From: Noviherbaspirillum aerium
GTDB lineage: Bacteria > Pseudomonadota > Gammaproteobacteria > Burkholderiales > Burkholderiaceae_D
Direction of reading: 5' to 3'
Assembly (NCBI RefSeq): GCF_008929045.1
Contig: NZ_VFAH01000004.1
Span: 248,001-312,000 of the forward strand
DNA length: 64,000 bases
Shown one piece after another: positions 1 through 8,759 of the stretch. The first letter of the stretch is position 1, and the number at the start of each line of letters is the position of its first letter. The notes beneath the pieces are model-generated. The model did not search any database, was not told the DNA's origin, and worked only from the letters and a program-made list of their open reading frames with translations. A program made the translations under genes and the position numbers.

Positions 1-605
1 CGGTATTCGGCTACGACGATGCGCCGCACGGCCATTGTGAAATCCTGTTCGAGAACGTGCGCGTGCCGGCATCCAATATCCTGCTCGGCGAAGGCCGCGG
101 TTTCGAGATCGCCCAGGGCCGCCTCGGCCCGGGCCGCATCCATCACTGCATGCGCGCCATCGGCGTGGCGGAACGGGCTCTGGAACATATGTGCAAGCGC
201 ATCAACCAGCGCGTCGCGTTCGGCAAGAAGGTATCCGAGCAAAGCGTCTGGCATGAGCGCATCGCCGAATCCCGCATCATGATCGACACCGCGCGACTGC
301 TGACGCTGAAGGCTGCCTACATGATGGATACCGTGGGCAACAAGCATGCGAAGGCCGAGATCGCCATGATCAAGGTGCTGGCGCCGAACGTCACGCAAAA
401 GGTGCTCGACTGGGCCATCCAGGCACACGGCGCCGGCGGCGTCTGCGACGACTTCCCGCTCGCCGGGCAATGGGCCGGCAACCGTACCCTGCGCATCGCC
501 GACGGTCCGGACGAGGTGCATCGCAACTCGATCGCCAAGCTGGAAATGGCCAAGCACATGTCCATTCCCGCGCGCGACCAGGAACTGCCGATCACGCGTT
601 CCTGA
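1..605 (+). CDS. Acyl-CoA dehydrogenase, C-terminal part (5' end outside window)
   Basis: The frame is open from base 3 with no start in the window, so about 200 C-terminal residues are visible. They show the end of the middle beta domain ([15 protein letters not shown]) and the C-terminal helical domain with QAHGAGG and [15 protein letters not shown]. The DGPDEVH ending is typical of ACAD10/11-like enzymes. The family oxidises acyl-CoA to 2-enoyl-CoA in the cytoplasm using FAD and passes electrons to ETF. Acyl-CoA genes on the other strand from 1.5 to 4.8 kb suggest a shared catabolic theme, but it is transcribed separately from them. The substrate cannot be told. Confidence 0.9.
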   Translation, partial: VFGYDDAPHGHCEILFENVRVPASNILLGEGRGFEIAQGRLGPGRIHHCMRAIGVAERALEHMCKRINQRVAFGKKVSEQSVWHERIAESRIMIDTARLLTLKAAYMMDTVGNKHAKAEIAMIKVLAPNVTQKVLDWAIQAHGAGGVCDDFPLAGQWAGNRTLRIADGPDEVHRNSIAKLEMAKHMSIPARDQELPITRS

Positions 606-736
606 TGTCCGGGCCGGCAGTCGTGTAGCTCCGATGCAAGGACTGTCAAATCGCTGCATAATCTTGCTGCTTTTGACAGTCCAACAACTATTGCACAACT
701 GCAGAATTGCAGAATTGCGCCATTGCCGGAGCCCTC

Positions 737-1429
737 ATGATCGACGTTTACTCTACTGCCACGCCGAACGGCCACAAGGTTCACATCATGCTGGAGGAAT
801 GCGGTCTTCCCTACCGCATCCACCATATCAACATCGGCGAGGGCGACCAGTTCAAGCCGGAATTCCTCGCCATCTCCCCCAACAACAAGATCCCCGCCAT
901 CGTCGATTCCGACGGACCGGACGGCGAGCCGATGTCGCTCTTCGAATCGGGCGCGATCCTGGTCTATCTCGCCAGCAAGACCGGCAAGTTTCTCGGCAAT
1001 ACCGACCGGGAAAAATTCACCACCCTGCAGTGGCTGATGTTCCAGATGGGCGGAGTCGGACCGATGCTGGGCCAGGCGCATCATTTCCGCATCTACGCCC
1101 CGGAAAAGATCGAGTACGCGGTCAACCGCTATACCAATGAAGCCAGGCGCCTGTACGGCGTGATCGACCGGCAGCTGGCAAAGACCGCCTATCTCGCCGG
1201 CGACGAATACACGATTGCCGATATCGCCACCTTCCCCTGGCTGCGTTCATGGAAGAACCAGGGCATCGACTGGGAAGAATTCCCGAATGCGAAACGCTGG
1301 TTCGACGAAATCAGCGAGCGCCCCGCGGTTCAGCGCGGCGTTGAAGTCCTTGCCAACCTGCGCAAGCCGCTGATGGACGACAAGTCGAAGGAAACACTGT
1401 TCGGCTCGACCCAGTACCAGAAGCGCTGA
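737..1429 (+). CDS. yfcG: Glutathione S-transferase family, YfcG/Nu-class-like disulfide reductase
   Basis: The protein has 230 residues, the usual length for the family. The N-terminal thioredoxin-fold domain begins MIDVYSTATPNGHK; Thr9 and Asn11 match the residues that contact glutathione in E. coli YfcG, and SPNNKIPAIVD and LFESGAILVYLA are the conserved GSH-site segments. LQWLMFQMGGVGPMLGQ opens the helical C-terminal domain. Family members work as glutathione-dependent disulfide reductases in the cytoplasm. An upstream in-frame start at 707 is possible, but the ATG at 737 has a GGAG seven bases before it and matches the family N-terminus. A bidirectional terminator follows directly. Confidence 0.88.
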   Translation: MIDVYSTATPNGHKVHIMLEECGLPYRIHHINIGEGDQFKPEFLAISPNNKIPAIVDSDGPDGEPMSLFESGAILVYLASKTGKFLGNTDREKFTTLQWLMFQMGGVGPMLGQAHHFRIYAPEKIEYAVNRYTNEARRLYGVIDRQLAKTAYLAGDEYTIADIATFPWLRSWKNQGIDWEEFPNAKRWFDEISERPAVQRGVEVLANLRKPLMDDKSKETLFGSTQYQKR

Positions 1430-1447
1430 ACAAGGCGCGCAAAAAAA

Positions 1448-1471
1448 CGGGCTGCCCATGCAGCCCGTTTT
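1448..1471. terminator. Bidirectional intrinsic terminator
   Basis: A perfect 8-bp stem, CGGGCTGC/GCAGCCCG with loop CCAT, is preceded by seven A and followed by four T. It can therefore stop transcription from both sides. It sits between the convergent GST gene and the MaoC operon. Confidence 0.85.
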
Positions 1472-1492
1472 CATTACAGCTTCGCCAGACGC

Positions 1493-1951
1493 TTACCAGT
1501 AGCGTCGCGACACCGACTCCGCAACGCAGACCGGCTTGTCGCCGCCTTCGCGCTCCAGCGTCACGGTCCAGACATTCTGGACGCCGCCCGGAATTTCCTC
1601 GACTTCCTTGAGGACCATGCGGCCGCGCACCCGGCTGCCGCTCGGCACCGGCGCGGGAAACCTCACCTTGTTGAGCCCGTAATTGACGCCCATCTTCGCC
1701 GTCGGAAACGAGATCGCGCTTTCCGTGATCATCGGCAGCAGCGACAGGGTCAGAAAGCCGTGCGCGATGGTAGTGCCGCCGAACGGCGACTCCTTCCGGC
1801 AACGCTCTTCATCGAGGTGAATCCACTGATGATCGCCGGTCGCTTCGGCAAACATCCGGATGCGGTCCTGTGAAATCTGGAACCAGTCCGATACCGCCAC
1901 TTCCTGGCCGATCAGGCTCTTCAATTCTTCTACCGATGCAATCTCGCGCAT
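1493..1951 (-). CDS. MaoC-like dehydratase (hot-dog fold)
   Basis: This 152-residue single hot-dog protein shows the hydratase-2 active-site pattern ATGDHQWIH, with the expected Asp40 and His45, followed by GTTIAHGFLTLSL. Family members hydrate (R)-specific enoyl-CoA or act on related thioester substrates; this one resembles the NodN/PhaJ-like branch. It is the last gene of a leftward operon with a second MaoC protein (51 bp away) and two acyl-CoA dehydrogenases, so hydration of the enoyl-CoA they make is the likely job. The exact acyl chain is not evident. Confidence 0.85.
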   Translation of the reverse strand: MREIASVEELKSLIGQEVAVSDWFQISQDRIRMFAEATGDHQWIHLDEERCRKESPFGGTTIAHGFLTLSLLPMITESAISFPTAKMGVNYGLNKVRFPAPVPSGSRVRGRMVLKEVEEIPGGVQNVWTVTLEREGGDKPVCVAESVSRRYW

Positions 1952-2001
1952 GCTGTCTCCGTTCTTGTCTTAATGAAGCGGCGGCCGTGCCGATGTCCGC
2001 G

Positions 2002-2460
2002 CTACTGCGGCCGCCGGCCGTACATTCCCATGCCCTTGACCGTCGCCACCACTTCGCCGTGCTGGTTTTTGGCCTGCCACTGCGTCATGATCACGCCGCG
2101 ATCGGGCTTGCTTGTCGAAGGCCTGGTCTCGAGGATGGTGGTGGATACCGAAAGCGTATCGCCGGCGCGAACCGGCTTGAGCCAGCGTATCTCATCCACG
2201 CCCGGCGAACCCATGCTGGATGACTGGCGCAGGAAATGATCCACCATCATGCGCATCATCATGCTGCAGGTATGCCAGCCGCTGGCGATGATGCCGCCGT
2301 AGATGGAATTCGCCGCCGCATCCTTGTCGACATGGAAGGGTTGAGGATCGAACTTGGAGGCGAAGTCGATGATTTCCTCTTCCGTCACCGTCCGCGTACC
2401 CACTTCGATGGTCTGACCGGCTGCAAAGTCTTCGAAATACCACTTCTTCAATTCCGCCAT
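2002..2460 (-). CDS. MaoC family dehydratase (second copy)
   Basis: The protein has 152 residues. The active-site segment [13 protein letters not shown] gives Asp38 and His43, and [18 protein letters not shown] is the typical central helix. It is clearly diverged from the neighbouring MaoC gene, so the two are not a recent duplication; two hot-dog subunits side by side may form a heteromer or serve successive steps. The gene starts 18 bp after the preceding acyl-CoA dehydrogenase, which indicates cotranscription. The product is probably a cytoplasmic (R)-enoyl-CoA hydratase or an unusual thioester hydratase. Confidence 0.87.
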   Translation of the reverse strand: MAELKKWYFEDFAAGQTIEVGTRTVTEEEIIDFASKFDPQPFHVDKDAAANSIYGGIIASGWHTCSMMMRMMVDHFLRQSSSMGSPGVDEIRWLKPVRAGDTLSVSTTILETRPSTSKPDRGVIMTQWQAKNQHGEVVATVKGMGMYGRRPQ

Positions 2461-2478
2461 CTCGATCCTCCTTCTGGT

Positions 2479-3618
2479 TCAGGCTGCGTTCCGGAAGCCT
2501 GGCTGCGCTGCGAAACGGGCCAGGTGATGATCGGTGTCGCCCAACGTCAGGTCGATCATCGTCAGACGCTTGAAATGATGCGCCGCCGGCATTTCATCGG
2601 TGACGCCCATGCCGCCGTGCAGCTGGATCGCCTGCTGGCCGACATACTTGAGCGCCTGTCCGACGCGCGCCTTGGCCGCCGATACCGTACGGCGGCGCTC
2701 TTCGACGTCAGCGGACGAGACCTTGACCGCGGCCAGCGTCGCCATCGAGCGCGCCTGTTCCGCCTGCATGAACATTTCCGCCATGCGATGCTGCAGCGCC
2801 TGGAACTTGCCGATCGGGACGCCGAACTGCTGGCGCGTCTTCAGATATTCCAGCGTGGCGCCGTTCAATGCATCCATGGCGCCGACAGCTTCGGCGCACA
2901 GCAGGGTGGCGCCGTAGTCGGCCGCCGCGTCGAGAATATCCCAGCCGGCGCCGGCGCTGCCGAGCAATGCGCTCGCAGGCACGCGCACGTTATCGAAGCG
3001 GATATCGGCTGCGCGCAGGCCGTCGATGGTGCGGTAATCGCGGCGGGTGACGCCGCTTGCATCGGCCGGAACGACGAACAGGGAAATGCCGTCGGTGTCA
3101 CGCTGGGCGCCGCCGGAACGGGCGGAAACGATCAGCATGCCGGCCTGGCCGCCGTGGATCACGACGGTCTTGGTGCCGTTGATCACATAGCCGTCGCCGT
3201 CGGCCTTGGCCGTCGTCGCGATGTCGAACAAGTCATGGCGCGCCTGCTTTTCGCCGAGCGCCGCCGCCAGTTTCAACTCTCCGGACGCGACCTGCTCCAG
3301 GAGCGCTTCCTGGCCGCCAGCGAGCTTGAGGAACTGCGCGCCCAGCACGGTGGCGAAATAAGGCTCCACCACGATGCCGCGGCCGAGTTCCTGCATCACC
3401 ACCAGCATGTCCACCGCCGAGCCGTTGAAGCCGCCCTGCTCTTCGGGAACCGGCAGTGCGGTCATGCCGAGCTCGACCAGCGTGCCCCATGCCTGATCGG
3501 AAATGCCCTGCTCCGAATGAATGATCTTCTTGCGATGCTCGAAGGTGTAATCCTTGTCGATGAAGCGGCGCAGTGCATCCTTGAATTGTTGCTGCTCTGG
3601 TGTGTAATTGAAGTCCAT
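2479..3618 (-). CDS. Acyl-CoA dehydrogenase, PimD-like small partner
   Basis: This 379-residue FAD-dependent acyl-CoA dehydrogenase starts MDFNYTPEQQQFKDALRRF. DGYVINGTKTVVIHG lies in the middle domain and QLHGGMGVTDEMPAAHHFKRL at the C-terminal flavin/substrate region. The upstream gene ends only 7 bp away and encodes another acyl-CoA dehydrogenase with a different C-terminus. Such pairs resemble PimC/PimD of pimeloyl-CoA or dicarboxylic acid degradation, and heteromeric FadE pairs. Formation of a heteromer is inferred from synteny, not seen. Confidence 0.87.
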   Translation of the reverse strand: MDFNYTPEQQQFKDALRRFIDKDYTFEHRKKIIHSEQGISDQAWGTLVELGMTALPVPEEQGGFNGSAVDMLVVMQELGRGIVVEPYFATVLGAQFLKLAGGQEALLEQVASGELKLAAALGEKQARHDLFDIATTAKADGDGYVINGTKTVVIHGGQAGMLIVSARSGGAQRDTDGISLFVVPADASGVTRRDYRTIDGLRAADIRFDNVRVPASALLGSAGAGWDILDAAADYGATLLCAEAVGAMDALNGATLEYLKTRQQFGVPIGKFQALQHRMAEMFMQAEQARSMATLAAVKVSSADVEERRRTVSAAKARVGQALKYVGQQAIQLHGGMGVTDEMPAAHHFKRLTMIDLTLGDTDHHLARFAAQPGFRNAA

Positions 3619-3625
3619 GTCCGCC

Positions 3626-4822
3626 TCACAGTCCCAGGATCATCTGGGAGATGATGTTTTTCTGAATTTCGTTGGAGCCGCCGTAGATCGACGTCTTGCG
3701 GAAATTGAAGTAGTAAGGCGCGAGCGGCGCGGCATCGTCGTCTTCCGTGACCGCATGCTCCTGCTCGCCTTCGAGATAGGCCGGATCGAAAGGCATCGCA
3801 TAGGGGCCGACCGCTTCCACCATCAGTTCGGTCAGCATCTGCTGCACTTCGGTGCCTTTCACCTTGAGCATCGATGCCTCGGGACCAGGGCCGCGCTTGG
3901 CGCTTTCCTGCGACAGCACCCGCAGCACGGTCATTTCCAGCGCCATGATTTCGATTTCCAGGCTGGCGACCTTGGACGAAAACATCGGATCATCGAGCAG
4001 CGGCTTGCCGCTCTTCATCTGCTTGCCGGCGAGGCGCTTGAGGAACAGCAGTTCACGCTTGGCGCGGCCGACCGCGGCGATGTTGGTGCGCTCGTGGCCA
4101 AGCAGATACTTGGCGTAAGTCCAGCCCTTGTTTTCTTCGCCGATCAGGTTCTCGACGGGCACTTTCACATTATCGAAGAAGACTTCATTCACCTCATGCT
4201 CTTCATCCAGCATGATGATGGGACGCACGGTGATGCCCGGCGTCTTCATGTCTATCAGCAGGAAGGAGATGCCTTCCTGCTTGCGAACGGCCGGGTCGGT
4301 ACGAACCAGGCAGAAAATCATGTCGGCATGCTGCGCGAGCGTAGTCCAGGTCTTCTGGCCATTCACGATGTAATGGTCGCCCTGGCGTTCCGCGCGGGTC
4401 TTCAGCGATGCGAGGTCGGAACCGGAACCCGGCTCGGAATATCCCTGGCACCACCAGTCGTCGCAATTCAGGATGCGCGGCAGGTAGTAGCTCTTCTGCG
4501 CTTCATTGCCGAAGGCCATGATCACGGGCGCCACCATGTTGACGCCGAACGGCAGGATGGAAGGCGTACCGGCGGCGGCGCACTCCTCTTCCCAGATATG
4601 GCGCTGAACCGGCGTCCAACCCGTGCCGCCGTACTGGACCGGCCAGCCGGTGCCGACCCAGCCCTGCTTGGCGACGATCTTGTGCCAGCGGACGAAGTCT
4701 TCTTTTGAAAGGCGTTTGTGGTTGAGAACTTTTTGCTGCAGGTCTTTTGGCAGGTTCGCGTCGAGGAAGGCGCGAACGGTATCGCGGAAAGCCAAATCTT
4801 CCGCCGTGTAGTTCAAATCCAT
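3626..4822 (-). CDS. Acyl-CoA dehydrogenase, PimC/FadE-like large partner
   Basis: The protein has 398 residues. GYSEPGSGSDLASLKTR and DHYIVNGQKTWTTLAQHADM are classic acyl-CoA dehydrogenase motifs. The C-terminal segment reads SIYGGSNEIQKNIISQ, so the glutamate of the MCAD-type IYEGT motif is glycine here, as in PimC-like and heteromeric FadE enzymes whose catalytic base lies elsewhere. It is the first gene of the leftward operon that continues through the partner dehydrogenase and two MaoC hydratases, together giving two consecutive beta-oxidation steps. GGAGA stands just upstream of the ATG. Confidence 0.9.
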   Translation of the reverse strand: MDLNYTAEDLAFRDTVRAFLDANLPKDLQQKVLNHKRLSKEDFVRWHKIVAKQGWVGTGWPVQYGGTGWTPVQRHIWEEECAAAGTPSILPFGVNMVAPVIMAFGNEAQKSYYLPRILNCDDWWCQGYSEPGSGSDLASLKTRAERQGDHYIVNGQKTWTTLAQHADMIFCLVRTDPAVRKQEGISFLLIDMKTPGITVRPIIMLDEEHEVNEVFFDNVKVPVENLIGEENKGWTYAKYLLGHERTNIAAVGRAKRELLFLKRLAGKQMKSGKPLLDDPMFSSKVASLEIEIMALEMTVLRVLSQESAKRGPGPEASMLKVKGTEVQQMLTELMVEAVGPYAMPFDPAYLEGEQEHAVTEDDDAAPLAPYYFNFRKTSIYGGSNEIQKNIISQMILGL

Positions 4823-4970
4823 GCTGTCTCCTTGTAATCCCGGCTAAATAGCACGACCGTTCTAAAACGATTATACAGGGGTTTTTTTCTGCATGTCCAA
4901 ATAATATGAAACCCGCTTCTGCGAAGCGAAGCCGAGAAGCAGGAGGCGATAAAAAAGCACGGCATGCGTG

Positions 4971-5019
4971 CTTGGTGCTTGGTGCTTGGTGCTTGGTGCT
5001 TGGCGCTTGGTGCTTGGCG
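4971..5019. repeat. Heptanucleotide tandem repeat, 7 copies
   Basis: Seven head-to-tail copies of CTTGGYG (five CTTGGTG and two CTTGGCG) lie in the non-coding gap between the acyl-CoA dehydrogenase operon and the DUF1178 gene. Short non-coding arrays like this vary in copy number by slippage. No gene reads through it convincingly. Confidence 0.9.
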
Positions 5020-5083
5020 CGGCGTTGCCGGACAGACCGCACGCATCCGTCTGCCCGCACCTGCCTGGCCCGGGCAAGGATCA

Positions 5084-5512
5084 TCATTGAAGCGGCTGCT
5101 TGAGCGCCGCGGGGATAGGCAGGGGCAGGACATCGATGCCCTCGTCCGCAAGCGCTTCGCACTCCGCGACCGAAGCCACGCCGCGTATGGCGCGCTCCGG
5201 CGCCTCCTGATAATGAATGCGGCGCGCTTCCTCGACGAATCGTTCGCCGACATCTTCAGTCTGGGCGACCACCTTGCGCAGCATTTCCATCATTGCGGCC
5301 TGCGCATTCACGAGTGCGGCATTCCTGTCTTCGGATTTGCCCCCCGCGGAAAGGTTGAGCCGCGGCGCCGACGGCAACCGGGAAATATCCGCGCTTTCGC
5401 AGACTGGACATTCAATGCGGCGCTCGTTCGCCTGCGAGGTGAAGTCCTGTTCCGAGGAGAACCATCCCTCGAAACGATGGCCGGTTGCGCAGCAAAGGTT
5501 ATAGACTTTCAT
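5084..5512 (-). CDS. DUF1178 family protein with zinc-ribbon-like N-terminus
   Basis: The 142-residue protein starts MKVYNLCCATGHRFEGWFSS and has CPVC about 30 residues later, the cysteine pattern of DUF1178. A charged helical region and ERFVEEARRIHYQEAPERAIRG, the most conserved family block, follow. The biochemical role is unknown; the cysteines suggest metal binding. The gene stands alone between the heptamer array and a gene-poor stretch. Confidence 0.88.
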   Translation of the reverse strand: MKVYNLCCATGHRFEGWFSSEQDFTSQANERRIECPVCESADISRLPSAPRLNLSAGGKSEDRNAALVNAQAAMMEMLRKVVAQTEDVGERFVEEARRIHYQEAPERAIRGVASVAECEALADEGIDVLPLPIPAALKQPLQ

Positions 5513-5842
5513 GCTCGGGATGAAAAGGATTGAAACGACGGCAGGAGGCGCATCACTCGCGATGCCTTCGCCTCACCCGCAGGAAAAGCGGTAATTCAAG
5601 ATAGCCACCGCGACGGTATTGTACCGCCCCTGTTTCATCTCGTTCCACACGGAGGCCAACCGTCTTGGGATTCGGGGAGTGTCTAGTATGGTGAGTTGAA
5701 AAATTGTCGATGACCACTATGGCGCAATCATGCCGGGACAAGGAAGAAAGCACTGCAGGGCCGGAGCCTTGCGCGCCTACCAGCCGGAGTATCGGCGGGA
5801 TGCTTCTCCGTCATACGACAAGCAAATTGCTGACTCTCAGCG
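5513..5842. other. Gene-poor stretch
   Basis: I see no supported gene here. A 66-codon minus-strand frame (5553-5753) lacks a ribosome site and any recognisable motif. No clear terminator or repeat is visible. Confidence 0.5.
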
Positions 5843-6127
5843 CTAGTCTTTGAACTCGAACTGCTGCTGAGCATTGTTCAGCACACCCGGAAGCTGCTGG
5901 GCCTGTAGAATGGCTTTTGCACGGCGTCTGGCGCTCTGGGTTTCGATCGTGCCCGTGAGTTTTCTGACACTGTCCTTGATTTCCATGACCTGTTCAGCCT
6001 TCGCCAGGCGAACCAGACTGCGCAGGCTTTCGCGGTATGCGTGGCGTTCCCGCGCACAGGATTTTTCTCCCAGAGTAACAGCGATCAGACTTTCAATCAC
6101 CGCGTCAGTCTCGAGCTTTTTCTTCAT
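5843..6127 (-). CDS. Small hypothetical protein, predicted helical
   Basis: A 94-residue frame starts MKKKLETDAVIESL and is rich in Ala, Glu, Arg and Lys (RESLRSLVRLAKAEQVMEIKDSVRKL), so it is probably all-helical and cytoplasmic. An upstream start at 6214 would add 29 residues of poor coding character, so the internal ATG is preferred although its Shine-Dalgarno is weak. I do not recognise the family, and neighbours give no functional clue. Confidence 0.5.
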   Translation of the reverse strand: MKKKLETDAVIESLIAVTLGEKSCARERHAYRESLRSLVRLAKAEQVMEIKDSVRKLTGTIETQSARRRAKAILQAQQLPGVLNNAQQQFEFKD

Positions 6128-6582
6128 GGCTTCGCACTTGCTGATTAAAGGACAGAACAAAGGACCGAACCGAAGATGCAATTTTAGCGTTGCAATTCTG
6201 CTTCTATTTCCCACCTGAATGATTGAGAAATATCAAGCATAGATCCTGACGGAAACAATTGGCCGATTTTATTTCTACGGACTCGTGATCCGGTCAAGCG
6301 CCGGCCGCGCATGGAGACATGAAAGAATCCTTGCCCAGATTGTATGGCAAGGCAAGGGGAACGCCAGCGGATAACCGCGACGACCGTACTATCCTCCACG
6401 GTCCGATCGGGATAGGACTCCGGATAAAAAATGCCCGCATGACCGAGAAGGCGATGCGGGCAAAATTCCTGGGAGGTTTAAAGAACCGATTTCATCTTAG
6501 CCCTTGCCTGTCCATTCTCATTGCGCTTTCGCAAGGGGCCATACGGCGTTGGGCCGCGCCAATCGGCATCTCCGATCTCCTC
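6128..6582. other. Non-coding stretch holding the lipA terminator
   Basis: There is no convincing gene. The stretch holds the intrinsic terminator of the gcv-lipA operon (6426-6462) and the upstream region of the small gene ending at 5843. Confidence 0.5.
6426..6462 (-). terminator. Intrinsic terminator of the gcv-lipA operon
   Basis: A perfect 9-bp stem, TGCCCGCAT/ATGCGGGCA with a 13-base loop, is followed on the minus strand by a run of T. It lies about 120 bp after the lipA stop codon. Confidence 0.8.
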
Positions 6583-7566
6583 CTAAGCAACTATCTTTCT
6601 GGCTTGTTCATCTGCATGGTAGGAAGAGCGCACCATCGGGCCCGATGCGACGTGTGCGAAGCCCATGCCTTCTCCCAGCCGGCGCAGTTCCTCGAATTCG
6701 GCGGGCGTCACATAACGCTGCACCGGAAGATGATGGGCGCTCGGTTGAAGATACTGGCCAAGCGTCAGCATTTGCACATCGTGGGCTCGCATGTCGCGCA
6801 TGACCTGCTCGACTTCTTCCAGCGTTTCACCAAGTCCGAGCATCAAACCCGACTTGGTGGGCACCTCAGGCTGCATTTCCCGAAAACGCTGCAGAAGCTG
6901 CAGCGAGCCGAGATAATCGGCGCCGGGGCGCGCCTGCTTGTACAGGCGCGGAATCGTTTCCAGGTTGTGATTGAACACATCCGGCGGCGCAGCCTTGAGG
7001 ATTTCCAGGGCAACGTCGACCCGGCCACGGAAATCCGGAACCAGGATCTCGACGGCGATGCCGGGGCTCAACTCCCGCGTTTCCGTGATGCATGACGCAA
7101 AATGCGCCGCGCCGCCATCGCGCAGATCGTCCCTGTCCACCGAAGTGATGACGACATACCTGAGGCCCATGTCCCGGATCGTGCGCGCCAGGTTTTTCGG
7201 CTCTTCCGGATCGAGCGGATTGGGACGGCCGTGGCCGACGTCGCAGAACGGACAGCGGCGCGTGCAGATATCGCCCATGATCATGAAGGTGGCCGTGCCC
7301 GACTTGAAGCATTCGCCGAGGTTGGGGCAATTGGCTTCCTCGCAGACGGTGTGCAGCTTGTTCTCGCGCAGGATGGACTTGAGGCGCTTGACTTCCTGCG
7401 TGCCGGTGAACTCGGCACGTATCCATTTCGGCTTGCGCAGCATCTGGTCGGGTTGCGTGGGCACGATCTTGATCGGGATGCGCGCCATCTTTTCCGCGCC
7501 GCGCAGTTTTTCGCCTGCCACCACCGGCCGCACAGCCGGCTTGTCCTGCGTCTTGATATCGCTCAT
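6583..7566 (-). CDS. lipA: Lipoyl synthase
   Basis: This radical SAM enzyme inserts two sulfurs into octanoyl groups on lipoyl domains. The 327-residue protein has both iron-sulfur motifs: auxiliary cluster [12 protein letters not shown] (Cys75, 80, 86) and radical [11 protein letters not shown] (Cys101, 105, 108), plus [12 protein letters not shown] and [13 protein letters not shown]. The start is the ATG at 7566 just behind gcvT; the frame runs open further upstream but that part overlaps gcvT. It is the last gene of the operon and can modify the lipoyl lysine of GcvH, encoded first in the same operon. No lipB is present here. Confidence 0.97.
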   Translation of the reverse strand: MSDIKTQDKPAVRPVVAGEKLRGAEKMARIPIKIVPTQPDQMLRKPKWIRAEFTGTQEVKRLKSILRENKLHTVCEEANCPNLGECFKSGTATFMIMGDICTRRCPFCDVGHGRPNPLDPEEPKNLARTIRDMGLRYVVITSVDRDDLRDGGAAHFASCITETRELSPGIAVEILVPDFRGRVDVALEILKAAPPDVFNHNLETIPRLYKQARPGADYLGSLQLLQRFREMQPEVPTKSGLMLGLGETLEEVEQVMRDMRAHDVQMLTLGQYLQPSAHHLPVQRYVTPAEFEELRRLGEGMGFAHVASGPMVRSSYHADEQARKIVA

Positions 7567-7573
7567 TGTTTCC

Positions 7574-8698
7574 TCAGCCACGGTAATAGCGCTGCGGCGT
7601 GAACGGCGCCTTCGCCACTTCGACCGGCACAGGCTTGCCGCGCACGATGGCTTGCAGCGCGGTGCCGATGCCGGCGGCAGCGGTCTCGACATACCCCATT
7701 GCCACCGGCGCGCCGACGGTCGGACCGAAGCCGCCGCTGGTGACCTTGCCGATGCTGCGTCCCGAAGCATCGACCAGTTCGGCGCCCTCCCTTACCGGCA
7801 TGCGATCCTTGACCAGCAATCCGACGCGCTTGCGGGCAACGCCTTCGGCCAGCTGCCGCAGGATGACATCCGCGCCGGGATAGCCGCCCGGCCGGGCGCC
7901 GTCCGCGCGCCTCGATTTGGACAATGCCCAGGACAGGCTTGCCTCGACCGGCGTCGTGCTTTCATCCATGTCGTGCCCATACAGGCACAGGCCGGCTTCA
8001 AGCCGCAATGAATCGCGGGCGCCGAGCCCGATGGGCGCCACTTCGGGTTGGGCCAGCAGCAGGCGCGCCACCTCCTCCGCCTTGTTGCCCGGCACCGAAA
8101 TCTCGAATCCGTCTTCGCCGGTATAGCCGGAGCGGCTGATGAAGCACTCCGCGCCGGCAAGGCTGACCTTCGTGCTCTTCATGAAGATCATGGACGCGGT
8201 TTCCGGCGCCAGCCTTGCCATGACTGCCGCCGCCGCAGGACCCTGCAAGGCCAGCAGTGCGCGGTCATCCAGGGATTCGATGACACAGCGTCCGCCGAGA
8301 TGTTTCTGCAGGTGGGCAAGATCCTGCTGCTTGCAGGCGGCATTGACAACGACGAAGAGATGATCGCCGCCGTTCGACACCATCAGGTCGTCGAGGATGC
8401 CGCCGTTTTCGTTTGTAAACACCGCATAGCGCTGCATGCCGACCGGCAGGTCGATGATATCGACCGGGACCAGTGTTTCGAGGGCCGCCGCGGCATCCGC
8501 GCCGGACAGCCTCACCTGACCCATGTGAGACACATCGAACAGACCGGCCTGCGTACGCGTATGGGTATGTTCCTTGAGAACGCCGGTCGGATACTGCACG
8601 GGCATCTCGTATCCTGCGAAAGGCACCATCTTGGCGCCGAGTTCCAGGTGCAGGTGATAGAGCGGCGTGCGCGCCAGTGCTTCGGTTTTGGTATCCAT
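7574..8698 (-). CDS. gcvT: Glycine cleavage system T protein (aminomethyltransferase)
   Basis: GcvT transfers the methylene carbon from aminomethyl-lipoyl-GcvH to tetrahydrofolate and releases ammonia. The 374-residue protein begins with [26 protein letters not shown] ([10 protein letters not shown] being the most diagnostic part), has VSHMGQVRL and YTGEDGFEI, and keeps the C-terminal barrel ([16 protein letters not shown]). It lies 7 bp before lipA and 61 bp after sdaA. In most bacteria gcvT leads the operon; here it comes fourth, behind sdaA. Confidence 0.97.
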   Translation of the reverse strand: MDTKTEALARTPLYHLHLELGAKMVPFAGYEMPVQYPTGVLKEHTHTRTQAGLFDVSHMGQVRLSGADAAAALETLVPVDIIDLPVGMQRYAVFTNENGGILDDLMVSNGGDHLFVVVNAACKQQDLAHLQKHLGGRCVIESLDDRALLALQGPAAAAVMARLAPETASMIFMKSTKVSLAGAECFISRSGYTGEDGFEISVPGNKAEEVARLLLAQPEVAPIGLGARDSLRLEAGLCLYGHDMDESTTPVEASLSWALSKSRRADGARPGGYPGADVILRQLAEGVARKRVGLLVKDRMPVREGAELVDASGRSIGKVTSGGFGPTVGAPVAMGYVETAAAGIGTALQAIVRGKPVPVEVAKAPFTPQRYYRG

Positions 8699-8759
8699 GG
8701 GTCCTGTTCCTCGTATTTCCCGTGTTTCTCGTTATTGAATGCCTGCCGGATTACGTCTC

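Noticed and set aside
2236-3654. 472-codon plus-strand open frame
   Set aside because: Shadow of the MaoC and acyl-CoA dehydrogenase genes on the minus strand; no motif and an Arg/His/Gly-rich composition typical of antisense frames.
4971-5019. Tandem array considered as CRISPR
   Set aside because: Units are 7 bp with no spacers and no cas genes nearby.
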